From contig JALNYV010000017.1 in the NCBI GenBank assembly GCA_023229785.1, forward strand, positions 1-42,657: a DNA stretch of 42,657 nucleotides, given 5' to 3'. The translations under genes and the position numbers were made by a program. Below are positions 6,966-14,085 of this stretch, piece after piece (position 1 is the stretch's first letter; the number at the start of each line of letters is the position of its first letter). The stretch comes from Candidatus Dojkabacteria bacterium (lineage in GTDB: Bacteria; Patescibacteria; Dojkabacteria; SC72). The notes under the pieces are model-generated. The model worked only from the letters and a program-made list of their open reading frames with translations. It was not told the DNA's origin and ran no database searches.

Positions 6966-7103
6966 CTACTTTATAATTCCCTTTTTCTTCAATACCTTAA
7001 TTATCAACAAGTCAACTCCTAAAGCTATCAGAGTTAGAATTACTAATCCGGCTATGGCTAATCTAAGTACCCAGGTTAAGATTTCTGGTAGTAATTGGTG
7101 CAT
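6966..7103 (-). CDS. Small membrane peptide (45 aa)
   Basis: ATG at 7103 follows GGGAGG. One long hydrophobic helix (WVLRLAIAGLVILTLIALGV) is followed by a basic tail (KVLKKKGIIK): a single-span inner-membrane peptide. Its ATG overlaps the stop of the 40-aa gene (TAATG). Function unknown. Confidence 0.6.
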   Translation of the reverse strand: MHQLLPEILTWVLRLAIAGLVILTLIALGVDLLIIKVLKKKGIIK

Positions 7104-7225
7104 TATAACCTCCCTTTAGTTAATCCCCTTTGGGATATCCCCTTAAAAGTACTGTAATTCGCTGTTTTAAGTACCAAGGCTGCTATAATATGGGTAAAGA
7201 GTAGTATTCTACTAGATAGCTTCAT
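7103..7225 (-). CDS. Small hydrophobic N-terminus peptide (40 aa)
   Basis: ATG at 7225 is preceded by AAAAAGGGGGATAAA, a strong ribosome-binding site. It reads MKLSSRILLFTHIIAALVLK followed by a polar tail. The first 20 residues could be a membrane anchor or signal peptide. It is coupled by TAATG to the next membrane peptide. Confidence 0.55.
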   Translation of the reverse strand: MKLSSRILLFTHIIAALVLKTANYSTFKGISQRGLTKGRL

Positions 7226-7257
7226 TTTATCCCCCTTTTTAGTGTTGCGGTTAGTCT

Positions 7258-7419
7258 TTAGCTTAAATAATATGGTACAGCTTTAATCTTGTTTATTGCC
7301 CCATAAATATCATTCCAAGTAGTTTTTCTATTCTTTTGAACAAAGTAGTTTTTTCGCCATTGTAATATGTTGTCTTTAAAATCAAGCTTCCTTATAACGC
7401 TTTCCTTAACTAAAATCAC
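7258..7419 (-). CDS. Possible small gene without an ATG (up to about 80 codons open)
   Basis: The frame is open from just after a TAG at 7506-7504 to the TAA at 7258. Its translation looks like real protein (KLDKSNILLYTLGKLEGVIL, later QWRKNYFVQKNRKTTWNDIY), but the whole frame has no ATG. I drew it from a GTG (53 aa). A longer form would need an ATG-TAG just upstream to be bypassed. A strong GGGGGG site lies upstream at about 7.52 kb. It may be a start-codon loss, an early frameshift, or a non-AUG gene. Confidence 0.35.
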   Translation of the reverse strand: MILVKESVIRKLDFKDNILQWRKNYFVQKNRKTTWNDIYGAINKIKAVPYYLS

Positions 7420-7552
7420 GCCTTCAAGTTTACCTAAAGTATATAACAGAATGTTACTCTTGTCCAGCTTTATTTTGACTATTTTGCTACATAATGTTAG
7501 TTTCTAAAACCCTACTTTTCCCCCCTTTTTAATCATTACCATTTTTTACTAC

Positions 7553-7611
7553 CAAACCAAAACCCTTTTTGGTACACTACACAAAAACAAAACCAAAACC
7601 AAACCAAAAAC
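7553..7611. repeat. A/C-rich plus strand (T/G-rich minus strand) tract
   Basis: Irregular repeats of ACCAAAA/ACAAAA (minus strand GGTTTT) run through this stretch, broken once by the first iteron. Such strand-asymmetric, easily melted DNA beside iterons is typical of an unwinding element. The interpretation is inference. Confidence 0.45.
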
Positions 7612-7760
7612 ATCTGTGCCAAATTGATGTGTACCACACCCTATATAAATATAGTATCGTTTGGTACACATTTTGGCACACATGATTTCAGCTGTTTTTT
7701 AGTCTTAAATAGTGTGTACCAAATATCTGTACCAACCTACTTTAGAGCTTGGCACAGATG
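7569..7760. promoter_or_regulatory. Iteron/operator cluster, candidate replication origin
   Basis: Eight related sites with a core of TTGGYACA (or TGTRCCAA) occur in both orientations: TTGGTACAC (7569), CATCTGTGCCAA (7611), ATGTGTACCACA (7628), TTGGTACACA (7661), TTGGCACACATG (7673), GTGTGTACCAAA (7712), TATCTGTACCAAC (7724) and TTGGCACAGATG (7749). The outer copies at 7611 and 7749 are perfect inverted 12-mers. They occupy the gap between the divergent transcription units, so they could be an origin, an operator for the HTH protein, or both. Confidence 0.65.
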
Positions 7761-7769
7761 GTAAATTAG

Positions 7770-7795
7770 GGTATAGTATTATCTATACCGGTATA
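7770..7795. promoter_or_regulatory. Nested palindromes (GGTATAG operator-like)
   Basis: GGTATAG (7770) and CTATACC (7783) are 7-bp inverted arms with a 6-bp spacer. The right arm also forms a second perfect palindrome, TATACCGGTATA (7784-7795). Three half sites so closely spaced suggest cooperative binding by a dimeric regulator, separate from the TTGGYACA sites. Confidence 0.5.
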
Positions 7796-7905
7796 AAGAT
7801 AACGCAGCCTTGAAGCTATTAGGCACTACATTTTGTTATACACCTCACCCAAACTCTGCTTTTACTAGGTTTCTAACTTATTTCAACTATTTTTAAAAAA
7901 GGGGG

Positions 7906-7934
7906 TTAACAAACTCAACAATATATGTTATACT
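7906..7934 (+). promoter_or_regulatory. Sigma70-type promoter (TTAACA-17-TATACT)
   Basis: The -35 TTAACA (7906-7911) and -10 TATACT (7929-7934) have the ideal 17-bp spacing. Transcription would start near 7941 (G) and run straight into the hairpin RNA. It could serve only the small RNA, or the rightward unit by readthrough. Confidence 0.7.
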
Positions 7935-7940
7935 TAATTA

Positions 7941-8030
7941 GGGATAGAATTTAAGACACTATGGGAGAGCAAAGACAAAACATATATTATAATATACCAG
8001 TAGGCTTTTAGCTTCTCCCAGTGTCTTTTT
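7941..8030 (+). ncRNA. Stand-alone small RNA (about 90 nt) with its own promoter and terminator
   Basis: AGACACT (7954) pairs with AGTGTCT (8020-8026). Inside this, GGGAGA pairs with TCTCCC, giving a long stem with a two-base bulge; the inner part contains the 14-bp palindrome TATATTATAATATA (7983-7996). The 3' side ends in a T5 run, so the outer stem also serves as terminator. No open reading frame of note fits inside. The size, promoter and stem-plus-U-tract make a discrete ncRNA gene likely. It is shorter than 6S RNA and I match it to no known family. It may instead attenuate the late operon. Confidence 0.65.
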
Positions 8031-8073
8031 ATAACTCAAAAAATGAGCATACTTTTCTTACTGATAAAAGCTT

Positions 8074-8102
8074 TACGACTTTATGAAACATACTACGACT
8101 TT
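8074..8102. repeat. Direct repeat TACGACTTT, 20 bp apart
   Basis: TACGACTTT occurs at 8074-8082 and 8094-8102, about two helical turns apart on one face. The second copy is inside a small hairpin (TACTAC with GTAGTA, 8091-8111). It lies just upstream of the first rightward gene and could be an activator site. Apart from this I see no gene in 8031-8170 and no clear promoter. Confidence 0.35.
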
Positions 8103-8170
8103 CCTGTAGTATTTATTCTTATAGATTTAGACACAATCGCCTTATTTACCATACTCCGATGGTGGAAGTT

Positions 8171-8338
8171 ATGGAAGTAACCTGGGATAAGGAACTTCTA
8201 AGACTTGCCCAAGAAATCATGATTAAAGGTGGTGAGCTTAGGTTTGTAGTAATAAGACGTAACAACGAAAGAATACCGGAGATTTACAGCTATCCGGAGA
8301 ACAAAACTAGATGTAGTACAGAAACTTTAGTAGACTAA
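8171..8338 (+). CDS. Hypothetical protein, first rightward gene (55 aa)
   Basis: ATG 8171 is preceded by GGTGGAAG at the right distance; an ATG at 8159 in frame has no site, so 8171 is preferred. Reads MEVTWDKELLRLAQEIMIKG then a strand-rich end (ELRFVVIRRNNERIPEIYSY). It is followed at once by a terminator-like hairpin. No family recognised. Confidence 0.6.
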   Translation: MEVTWDKELLRLAQEIMIKGGELRFVVIRRNNERIPEIYSYPENKTRCSTETLVD

Positions 8339-8351
8339 CGCTGAGATTACT

Positions 8352-8406
8352 AAGGCGAGATTGATTGGAAAGTAAATTTAACTTTCTGTCATACCTCGCC
8401 TTTTTT
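8352..8406 (+). terminator. Intrinsic terminator with branched stem
   Basis: AAGGCGAG (8352-8359) pairs perfectly with CTCGCCTT (8395-8402), and an inner stem, GAAAGT with ACTTTC, sits within. A T6 run follows. It would limit transcription from upstream into the terminase genes, so the late genes need readthrough or antitermination. Confidence 0.75.
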
Positions 8407-8412
8407 GTTATT

Positions 8413-8580
8413 ATGAATGAAATCCAAGTTTCCTTAAAAATTGATGATTTAGATACTAATCGGCACTACGAATCTGGTTTTTTGTTTAAAGACCTAAAAG
8501 AATTCGATAACCTATTCGAAACACTAAGGTTAAGTATTAAAAGTACGATTGAATTAAACACTAAAAAACTAAGTGTGTAA
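8413..8580 (+). CDS. Hypothetical protein (55 aa)
   Basis: Reads MNEIQVSLKIDDLDTNRHYE and ends STIELNTKKLSV, an alpha/beta peptide rich in charged residues. The frame is open to a TTG at 8365, but that start is inside the terminator, so ATG 8413 is preferred; it has no visible ribosome-binding site. It lies 5 bp before the small terminase gene. Confidence 0.5.
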   Translation: MNEIQVSLKIDDLDTNRHYESGFLFKDLKEFDNLFETLRLSIKSTIELNTKKLSV

Positions 8581-8585
8581 AACAC

Positions 8586-8957
8586 ATGGAAAATAATCTA
8601 AAAAACACAGTAAAAAAAGATACAAAATGGAAAAAGGGAGTATCGGGTAATCCTAACGGACGACCTACAATTGCTGAAATTGATAAATTAAGACAAGCGA
8701 TAGAGTTTGGTGAAAAGAAATACGGAGTGGATATATTTAGGCACGCAGTTGAGAGAGCGTTTAAGAATGATGTAGTGCTAATTGCTTTACTAAAAAAGAT
8801 TATACCGGATATTGTAAAAGGCGAAGGTTTTGAAACTAACGTGTACAATATATTCAACAACATAAAAGAGATGGTTGAGAATGCAAGCAGACCAATTCCA
8901 ACAAATAGAATTACAGAAGCAGAGACAGTGCCTCCTAAACTGGAAGCAAAGTCCTGA
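8586..8957 (+). CDS. Small terminase-like protein (123 aa)
   Basis: The N-terminal KKGVSGNPNGRPT is the KGxSGNPxGRP motif (DUF5681 type) found in phage DNA-packaging small subunits and related proteins beside large terminases. A helical middle (IDKLRQAIEFGEKKYGVDIF) is followed by a segment with oligomerisation-type hydrophobic helices. It overlaps the large terminase gene by 77 bp in a different frame. By position and motif it recognises the packaging site. No separate HTH is obvious, so the call rests on context. Confidence 0.65.
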   Translation: MENNLKNTVKKDTKWKKGVSGNPNGRPTIAEIDKLRQAIEFGEKKYGVDIFRHAVERAFKNDVVLIALLKKIIPDIVKGEGFETNVYNIFNNIKEMVENASRPIPTNRITEAETVPPKLEAKS

Positions 8958-10281
8958 ACTATTTCACAACTCGCTCTTTGACAATCGACTTTGGGGCAAG
9001 CAACTAGAGATATTTAATGCGGTTAGAGATTATCCTTTTGTAGCAGTGAGGTCAGGTAATACGATTGGCAAGTCAAGAATCACCGCAGAGATTGCTCTAT
9101 GGTATTTAATCACTCATTATCCAAGTAAAGTTATTACCACGGCGCCTACATTTACCCAGGTAGAAAACATCATCTGGAAAGAAATAGCGACGCTGTACAA
9201 TAAAGCTAAAGTACCTATCGGTGGTAAGTTACTAGACACAGCTTTAGATATGGGACCAGACTGGTTCGCCATGGGAATATCTACTAACGAGGTAAATAGA
9301 TTTCAAGGTTTCCACTCGCCTAATCTTTTAGTTCTAGTAGATGAGGCGTTAGGTGTTGACCCGATCATCTGGGAGGCAATTGTAGGCTTACATCCCGATA
9401 GAGTATTAGCCATAGGTAACCCGTTAGAAGCCAGTGGTAAGTTTTGGGATTGTTTCAATAGCACTCTTTGGCATAAGATAGGAGTTAGTTGTCAGGAATG
9501 CGTAACCTGGCAGAATAAGAACGGAAGTATTCCTGGCTTAGTTACACAGCAGTGGATAGACGAGCGCTGTGATGAGTGGGGAGATAAGTCAGCACTTTAT
9601 CAAGGGCGTGTATTAGGAGAGTTTCCGACAGAAGGAACTGATTTACTTATCCAACCTAAGTGGGTTGATGAAGCTCGCAAGAGAGATTTAACACAAGAAG
9701 ATGACGAGTTTAGGATTGTAGCGTCAGATGTAGCAACAAAACATGGTGGTAACAAAACTACAGTCCTTTACCGATACGGACATGATATTCAAGAGCTAGA
9801 TTCTTTTCAAGGGCTTAACGCAGTGATGACCGCACAGAAGATTAAGCACAAGTATGAAATGAAACAAGCTGATTCAATCGTAATAGATTCTGATGGCTTT
9901 GGTGAAGGAGTATCAGATATCTTAATCAATCAGCGTATCGGAGTTCAAGAGTTCCACGGTGGTTACGGAGCTAAGGCAATAGATTCAAATAAATTTAAGA
10001 ACTTAAGAACGCAGTTTTATTGGTTAGTAGCTAAGAAGTTTGAAAAGGGTATGTACTCACTAAAGAAGTTACCGCAGAAAGAATATGATTTACTCAAGAT
10101 GCAACTATGCTGTATCAAAGCGAAATCACCAGACGCTCTAGGGCGTTTTCAAATAGAAACTAAGGATGATTTGATGGCTAGAGGTATAGCCAGTCCAGAT
10201 AGTGCGGATTCATTAGTAATGTCAGAATACGGATATTTTATTGGTAGGATGGGCGAGATAAAACCTTTCTCGTACCGCTAG
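8881..10281 (+). CDS. Terminase large subunit
   Basis: 466 aa from ATG 8881; the frame extends two codons further to a TTG. The ATPase domain has RSGNTIGKSR (Walker A, about residues 56-65), TTAPTFTQVENIIWKE, and LLVLVDEALG (Walker B with catalytic Glu). The RNase H-like nuclease domain has an acidic residue in RIVASDVATKHGG, another in ADSIVIDSDGFG, and DSADSLVMSEYGY near the C-terminus. The enzyme cuts and pumps DNA into the prohead through the portal. The packaging strategy cannot be read directly, but the circular permutation of the assembly fits headful packaging. Confidence 0.93.
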   Translation: MQADQFQQIELQKQRQCLLNWKQSPELFHNSLFDNRLWGKQLEIFNAVRDYPFVAVRSGNTIGKSRITAEIALWYLITHYPSKVITTAPTFTQVENIIWKEIATLYNKAKVPIGGKLLDTALDMGPDWFAMGISTNEVNRFQGFHSPNLLVLVDEALGVDPIIWEAIVGLHPDRVLAIGNPLEASGKFWDCFNSTLWHKIGVSCQECVTWQNKNGSIPGLVTQQWIDERCDEWGDKSALYQGRVLGEFPTEGTDLLIQPKWVDEARKRDLTQEDDEFRIVASDVATKHGGNKTTVLYRYGHDIQELDSFQGLNAVMTAQKIKHKYEMKQADSIVIDSDGFGEGVSDILINQRIGVQEFHGGYGAKAIDSNKFKNLRTQFYWLVAKKFEKGMYSLKKLPQKEYDLLKMQLCCIKAKSPDALGRFQIETKDDLMARGIASPDSADSLVMSEYGYFIGRMGEIKPFSYR

Positions 10282-10290
10282 GTGAAAGAA

Positions 10291-10371
10291 ATGTTTGGAA
10301 TTATTATAATCATCGCTGTAGTTTATATTCTGTTTTTAATTCCGACTTACGGGAGCTATCACGGTGAGTAA
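10291..10371 (+). CDS. Tiny membrane peptide (26 aa)
   Basis: Preceded by GGTGAAAGAA and reading MFGIIIIIAVVYILFLIPTY: one short hydrophobic span and a brief polar tail. It overlaps the next GTG-start membrane gene. It could be a real single-span peptide or a coupling leader. Confidence 0.45.
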   Translation: MFGIIIIIAVVYILFLIPTYGSYHGE

Positions 10372-10525
10372 ATTAATAGTTTTATTATGGATAGCTTTTG
10401 GTATTATTGGTATTTATAACATAGTTTTTGGTATCGGTAATTTAATATTTAATATTATAGCAATATATTGTTCTTATAAATTAATTAGACTATACATACA
10501 CCCAACCTTAAAAGGAGGTAAGTAA
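10364..10525 (+). CDS. Small two-span membrane protein (53 aa, GTG start)
   Basis: GTG 10364 follows GGGAG. Two hydrophobic segments (LIVLLWIAFGIIGIYNIVFG and NLIFNIIAIYCSYKLI) and a basic C-terminus. The size suits a holin or similar membrane peptide, but its place before the GroES-like gene is unusual for lysis. The stop overlaps the next ATG. Confidence 0.5.
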   Translation: MSKLIVLLWIAFGIIGIYNIVFGIGNLIFNIIAIYCSYKLIRLYIHPTLKGGK

Positions 10526-10701
10526 TGAGTATTATATCAATTAAAAAAAGAATTGAATGTATTCAGAAAGAAGTAGTAAAGTTTTTATGCGAATCAAATA
10601 AAGATAGAAATTATGATAAGAATTTACTTACCATTTCAGTTATGTTATCTTTATTATCTTATGACTTAAAAAAGGAGGAAGACAAAAAATGTCTCAAATA
10701 A
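10525..10701 (+). CDS. Hypothetical protein (58 aa)
   Basis: ATG 10525 has an AAAGGAGGT site. Reads MSIISIKKRIECIQKEVVKF and then a hydrophobic helix (LLTISVMLSLLSYDL) with a Lys/Glu-rich end. It is helical throughout and overlaps the start of the GroES-like gene by 13 bp. No family recognised. Confidence 0.5.
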   Translation: MSIISIKKRIECIQKEVVKFLCESNKDRNYDKNLLTISVMLSLLSYDLKKEEDKKCLK

Positions 10702-11084
10702 TTCCATTCGGAGAAAGAATCTTAGTAAAGCGTAAGACTATCGGAGCAAAGGCTGGGAATATTATATTACCCGAAAACGTAGCTGAGAGAGCGACTGACT
10801 TAGCAGTAGTTAAGTTTGTACCAGAAGCTTCGTTAGCTGATGAGAAGATACTTAGTAACGCTCCGGTGATTATATCTTCGTTAGTTAATAAATCTTCTGA
10901 GGGAGATTCAGAAGCGTTGATAGCATTGCTTAGACTTGGCGAGTTCTGTAAGTTAAGAAGTATTAAGGTCGGCGATGAGGTTATGATTTCTCGCTATGTC
11001 GGCGTTGAGTTTCATGAGTCAGGTTCTAATGAACAATTGACATTAGTTAATATGAGCGATATTATCGGATTAATAGTTAAATGA
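10689..11084 (+). CDS. GroES-like co-chaperonin with an internal insertion
   Basis: 131 aa. The start PFGERILVKRK and the end KVGDEVMISRYVGVEFHESG followed by LVNMSDIIGLI are clear GroES (cpn10) signatures. The mobile loop reads AKAGNIILPENV and keeps a hydrophobic tripeptide (IIL) like the IVL by which GroES binds GroEL. Between this loop and KVGDEV there are about 40 extra residues (ASLADEKILSNAPVIISSLV onward) compared with standard GroES of about 97 aa. Phage co-chaperonins such as T4 gp31 enlarge the GroEL cavity for capsid folding, so this protein may serve the 300-aa capsid protein encoded 5.5 kb downstream. No phage GroEL is present, so the host GroEL must be the partner. Confidence 0.85.
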   Translation: MSQIIPFGERILVKRKTIGAKAGNIILPENVAERATDLAVVKFVPEASLADEKILSNAPVIISSLVNKSSEGDSEALIALLRLGEFCKLRSIKVGDEVMISRYVGVEFHESGSNEQLTLVNMSDIIGLIVK

Positions 11085-11242
11085 AACATACTTGTCTGTG
11101 CCATAAAGAACTAGAAATAATTAAGGAATTAGATATTAAGACAAAATTAATAAAGCTTCACCCTAAGGATTCTAAAGTTAAAATAGGTTCTCGATTAGAG
11201 TTTTTAAAGAAAGGAATTAAACGTGGAAGAAATAAAACCTGA
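11081..11242 (+). CDS. Small basic CxC protein (53 aa)
   Basis: Starts in an ATGA overlap with the co-chaperonin stop. Reads MKHTCLCHKELEIIKELDIK with a CLC-H cluster at the start and a lysine/arginine-rich end. A metal site is possible but incomplete. It overlaps the next GTG-start gene by 20 bp. Confidence 0.55.
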   Translation: MKHTCLCHKELEIIKELDIKTKLIKLHPKDSKVKIGSRLEFLKKGIKRGRNKT

Positions 11243-11477
11243 AAATCAGGAAGATAAGTTGATACTTGAAGTCAAGCTAACGGCTGATAAACAAATAGCC
11301 TATCAGATTCACGGAGGACATGTACCTACACTTTGTTATGTACTAAAGCTTTTAGAAATAGAGATAGATAAAATGATTATAGATAATAAGCTAAGAAGTC
11401 TGCAAGGAAAACCAAACGGGATAATCATACCCAAGAAACACGGAATAGTAGATTTCATAAGAGGAAAGAATAGTTAA
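11223..11477 (+). CDS. Hypothetical protein (84 aa, GTG start)
   Basis: GTG 11223 follows AAAGGA. Reads MEEIKPENQEDKLILEVKLT; a middle helix (YVLKLLEIEIDKMIIDNKLR) suggests an alpha/beta fold. It is directly upstream of the portal gene and in phase with the head operon. No motif recognised. Confidence 0.6.
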   Translation: MEEIKPENQEDKLILEVKLTADKQIAYQIHGGHVPTLCYVLKLLEIEIDKMIIDNKLRSLQGKPNGIIIPKKHGIVDFIRGKNS

Positions 11478-11478
11478 T

Positions 11479-13731
11479 ATGCCTACGCCATTCGAAGATA
11501 GCTTAAGCGGTCAAGTTCCAGAGATTCCTAACGAAGAGATTAAGCAAGACTTAGAACAAGGAATTGAGAAAGACTATTCTGCGGCTATGCAGAAAGTTAG
11601 GGCTAAGAACCAGAAGAAACTTCTCAAGTTAAGCTTTCTGGAAAAGGAACGAATAGCTAAGCACATTAAATACCTATACACTCAAATTCAAGCTAAGCAC
11701 CAAGAGAGATGTAGTGATATAGACGAGTTTGATAGGGTCTATCGTATAGAACCTATCGCATTATCTGGCGCAGATGATGATACGCCAAGATATGCTACTG
11801 ACTTGACTACGGTTACGCTTGAAGTAGTTCACGCCAATGTAATGAACGTGTTCTTTACTCCTTCCAAGATTATGCGAGTATTACCTACCGAAGAGGGAGA
11901 TGTTAAGAAAGTTAATAAGATTGATATCTTTGGTAACTGGTCTTTAAAAAACGAACTTGAGATATTTGAGAACTGCGATAGGATGTTCCACGCTTCAGCC
12001 AAGAATGGCGAAGCTCCCTATATGGTTTACTGGGCTAAAGAATATGGCTCTGAAGTAGTTATCGAAACCATCCCAGACCCACTTAATCCTTCTCAACCCC
12101 TACTTGATGAAGATGGCGAGCCAATGACTCAAGAACGGGATGTAGTAAAGATGTTATACAACGGTCCGAAGTTAGAAGTATTCTCCCGTAAAGATTACCT
12201 AAGACCTCTTAACGCTACTGCTGATAGATTACCTGATTGGGAAGGGCGTATCGTTCGATTAAGCGCCGATAGAGTTAAGCGTAATGAAGACGAAGGTAAG
12301 TATTACGAAGGAACTTTTGAGGAGATTGGTGGCTGGGGTAATACTGAAGAATCTAATGACGCTAATAACAAGACAGATAAAGACGGTGCCGCCACTCCGT
12401 TAGGTAAGAGTGAGAAACTATTTATAGAGTTTTATGGCAGGTTAAGAGTAGAGCAAGTTAAGAATGATGACAACGAAGAAGAATCTTATGAAGAGTTAGA
12501 GGATGAGTTAATAGGCTTAATCGAAGTAAGTTCTGAAACTCTTTGTTATTTAAAGAAAAATAGATTTCCTTTGAAAGAACGCCCGATAGGTTTAGACGGA
12601 TTCATTCCAGATGATGAGGGGCGTATAGATAGTATCGGTGTAGTAGAGTTTATGGAAGGTATGCAGAAGTGTTATGATGGACTTTATAATCAGTATGTCT
12701 TTGGTGTAGTCCAAGCTAACAATCCTTCTGGTTTCTTTACTCCTACCGGCAACATGAAAGACGAAACTATAAAGATTAAAGCTGGTTATCTTTATCCTTC
12801 TTCTGACCCTGGCTCAGTTAATATGATGAAGATTAGTCCTCCAGATAATTCTCTACCCAACTTAATGGAGGAGGTTAGAAATCAAGCCCAGTTATTATTC
12901 GGTATCAGTGACTATGCCGCTGGTGTAGAAAGTAAGATTGACCCGTCAGCTCCTGCAAGAAAAGCAGAGTTAGTTGTAGCACAAGGCAGTACAAGATTAA
13001 ACTTGGTAATTAGACGCAAGAACAAAACTCTTAAGGATATCTTTCGCAGATGGTTCTTACTATACCAAGCCAATATGCCTAAGAACAAGTTTATGAGAAT
13101 AGCCGGAGATACTTCCGAAAGCCCGTGGAAGTTTGAGAGTATCAAGTTAAGCGACTTTGCTTTAAAATCTATACCTGACTTCGAGCTTACTGGTAATGTA
13201 CTAAACTCCAACAAATCTCTTGAAGCACAAAAGGCAATGGGTATCTATCAACAACTATTTGCCAATCCATTCTTCTCTCCACAATCTCAACAGGGATTGA
13301 AAGCTCTACATGGATTAACAAAGTGGTTTATAGATAAAATGGATGATGTAGGTTTAGTCAACTTCTTACCTCCGATTGGTCCAGAGAGTATTAATACTCC
13401 GGAAGAAGAAAACGCAAGGTTCTTACAAGGCGATCAGTTAGCTCCAGTAATGGGACAAGACCATGTTAAGCATATTAAGGTTCACGCACAGATGCTTGCT
13501 GACCAGTCATTACCTAAAGAGATTATAGAATATCTTAAAAAACATATTCAAGAAACTTTGGTAATGTTGAAACAACAGGTAACATTTCAGATAGCATCAA
13601 CAATGGCTAATCAAGTGCCTTTAAACCAAGCAGGGCAAGTAAATCAAGGAGGTAATCCAAATGCTGGACCCCAAGGAACTAACCCAACTGGAGGACTTGT
13701 TCAACCATCCGGGATGGGAAATATTCAGTAA
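11479..13731 (+). CDS. Portal protein (P22-size class)
   Basis: 750 aa, close to the 725 aa of P22 gp1. The N-terminal part has conserved helices (KYLYTQIQAKHQERCSDIDE). The middle shows the core with a YNGPKLEVFSRKDYL segment and a large helical crown/barrel region toward the C-terminus. SAPARKAELVVAQGSTRLNL is a typical portal stretch before the clip-stem domain. The last about 60 residues are Gln/Asn/Gly-rich and probably disordered. It forms the ring at the vertex where DNA enters. Position between terminase and scaffold supports the call, although I cannot align it to a known portal. Confidence 0.8.
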   Translation: MPTPFEDSLSGQVPEIPNEEIKQDLEQGIEKDYSAAMQKVRAKNQKKLLKLSFLEKERIAKHIKYLYTQIQAKHQERCSDIDEFDRVYRIEPIALSGADDDTPRYATDLTTVTLEVVHANVMNVFFTPSKIMRVLPTEEGDVKKVNKIDIFGNWSLKNELEIFENCDRMFHASAKNGEAPYMVYWAKEYGSEVVIETIPDPLNPSQPLLDEDGEPMTQERDVVKMLYNGPKLEVFSRKDYLRPLNATADRLPDWEGRIVRLSADRVKRNEDEGKYYEGTFEEIGGWGNTEESNDANNKTDKDGAATPLGKSEKLFIEFYGRLRVEQVKNDDNEEESYEELEDELIGLIEVSSETLCYLKKNRFPLKERPIGLDGFIPDDEGRIDSIGVVEFMEGMQKCYDGLYNQYVFGVVQANNPSGFFTPTGNMKDETIKIKAGYLYPSSDPGSVNMMKISPPDNSLPNLMEEVRNQAQLLFGISDYAAGVESKIDPSAPARKAELVVAQGSTRLNLVIRRKNKTLKDIFRRWFLLYQANMPKNKFMRIAGDTSESPWKFESIKLSDFALKSIPDFELTGNVLNSNKSLEAQKAMGIYQQLFANPFFSPQSQQGLKALHGLTKWFIDKMDDVGLVNFLPPIGPESINTPEEENARFLQGDQLAPVMGQDHVKHIKVHAQMLADQSLPKEIIEYLKKHIQETLVMLKQQVTFQIASTMANQVPLNQAGQVNQGGNPNAGPQGTNPTGGLVQPSGMGNIQ

Positions 13732-13891
13732 AGAATTAGAAACGGTTTATAGTAATTCAGATAGTGTAATACATAACCTTACTCGTAAAGAAGATAGAGA
13801 GATTCATATAGGTCGTTGTTCGGTAGTTAAAGACATTTTTGATATGGTAAGAAGATACAAAAAAGAAGCTGACGGAAGAAAGAAGGAGTAG
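13661..13891 (+). CDS. Hypothetical protein overlapping the portal end (76 aa)
   Basis: ATG 13661 has AAGGAGGTAATCCAA upstream, so translation is credible even though 71 bp overlap the portal gene in another frame. Reads MLDPKELTQLEDLFNHPGWE, helical, with WEIFSKELETVY and a basic end. Such a short helical protein after the portal is common in phages; its role is unknown. Confidence 0.65.
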   Translation: MLDPKELTQLEDLFNHPGWEIFSKELETVYSNSDSVIHNLTRKEDREIHIGRCSVVKDIFDMVRRYKKEADGRKKE

Positions 13892-13893
13892 AG

Positions 13894-14085
13894 ATGCCCT
13901 GGACTATGGAAGATGTTTCAAAGCATAAATCTGGATTAACTCCAGAGCAATCTAAGAAGTGGGTTAAGATAGCTAATGGTTTTTTGAAGGGCTGTATGAA
14001 AGATACTAAGGATATGAAAAAGTGTGAAATCTCAGCAATCAAAATAGCCAACGAACAATGTACCAAAACCAAGAGGATGATGTGA
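13894..14085 (+). CDS. Small conserved phage protein, MPW-type (63 aa)
   Basis: Starts MPWTMEDVSKHKSGLTPEQS followed by KKWVKIANGFLKGC. The pattern MPW...V..HK..LT..Q...W..IAN..L..C is one I recall from many phage head-region proteins. It has conserved Cys at the second helix and again later (KKCEISAIKIANEQC). Function unknown. The ribosome-binding site is AAGGAG. Confidence 0.65.
   Translation: MPWTMEDVSKHKSGLTPEQSKKWVKIANGFLKGCMKDTKDMKKCEISAIKIANEQCTKTKRMM

Noticed and set aside
7810..7835. Possible rightward promoter starting TTGAAG
   Set aside because: The matching -10 (TATACA) has a poor spacing and sits within the operator region; the TTAACA/TATACT pair is far better.
8365..8412. TTG start for the 55-aa gene
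   Set aside because: It lies inside the terminator hairpin and has no ribosome-binding site; ATG 8413 is more likely.
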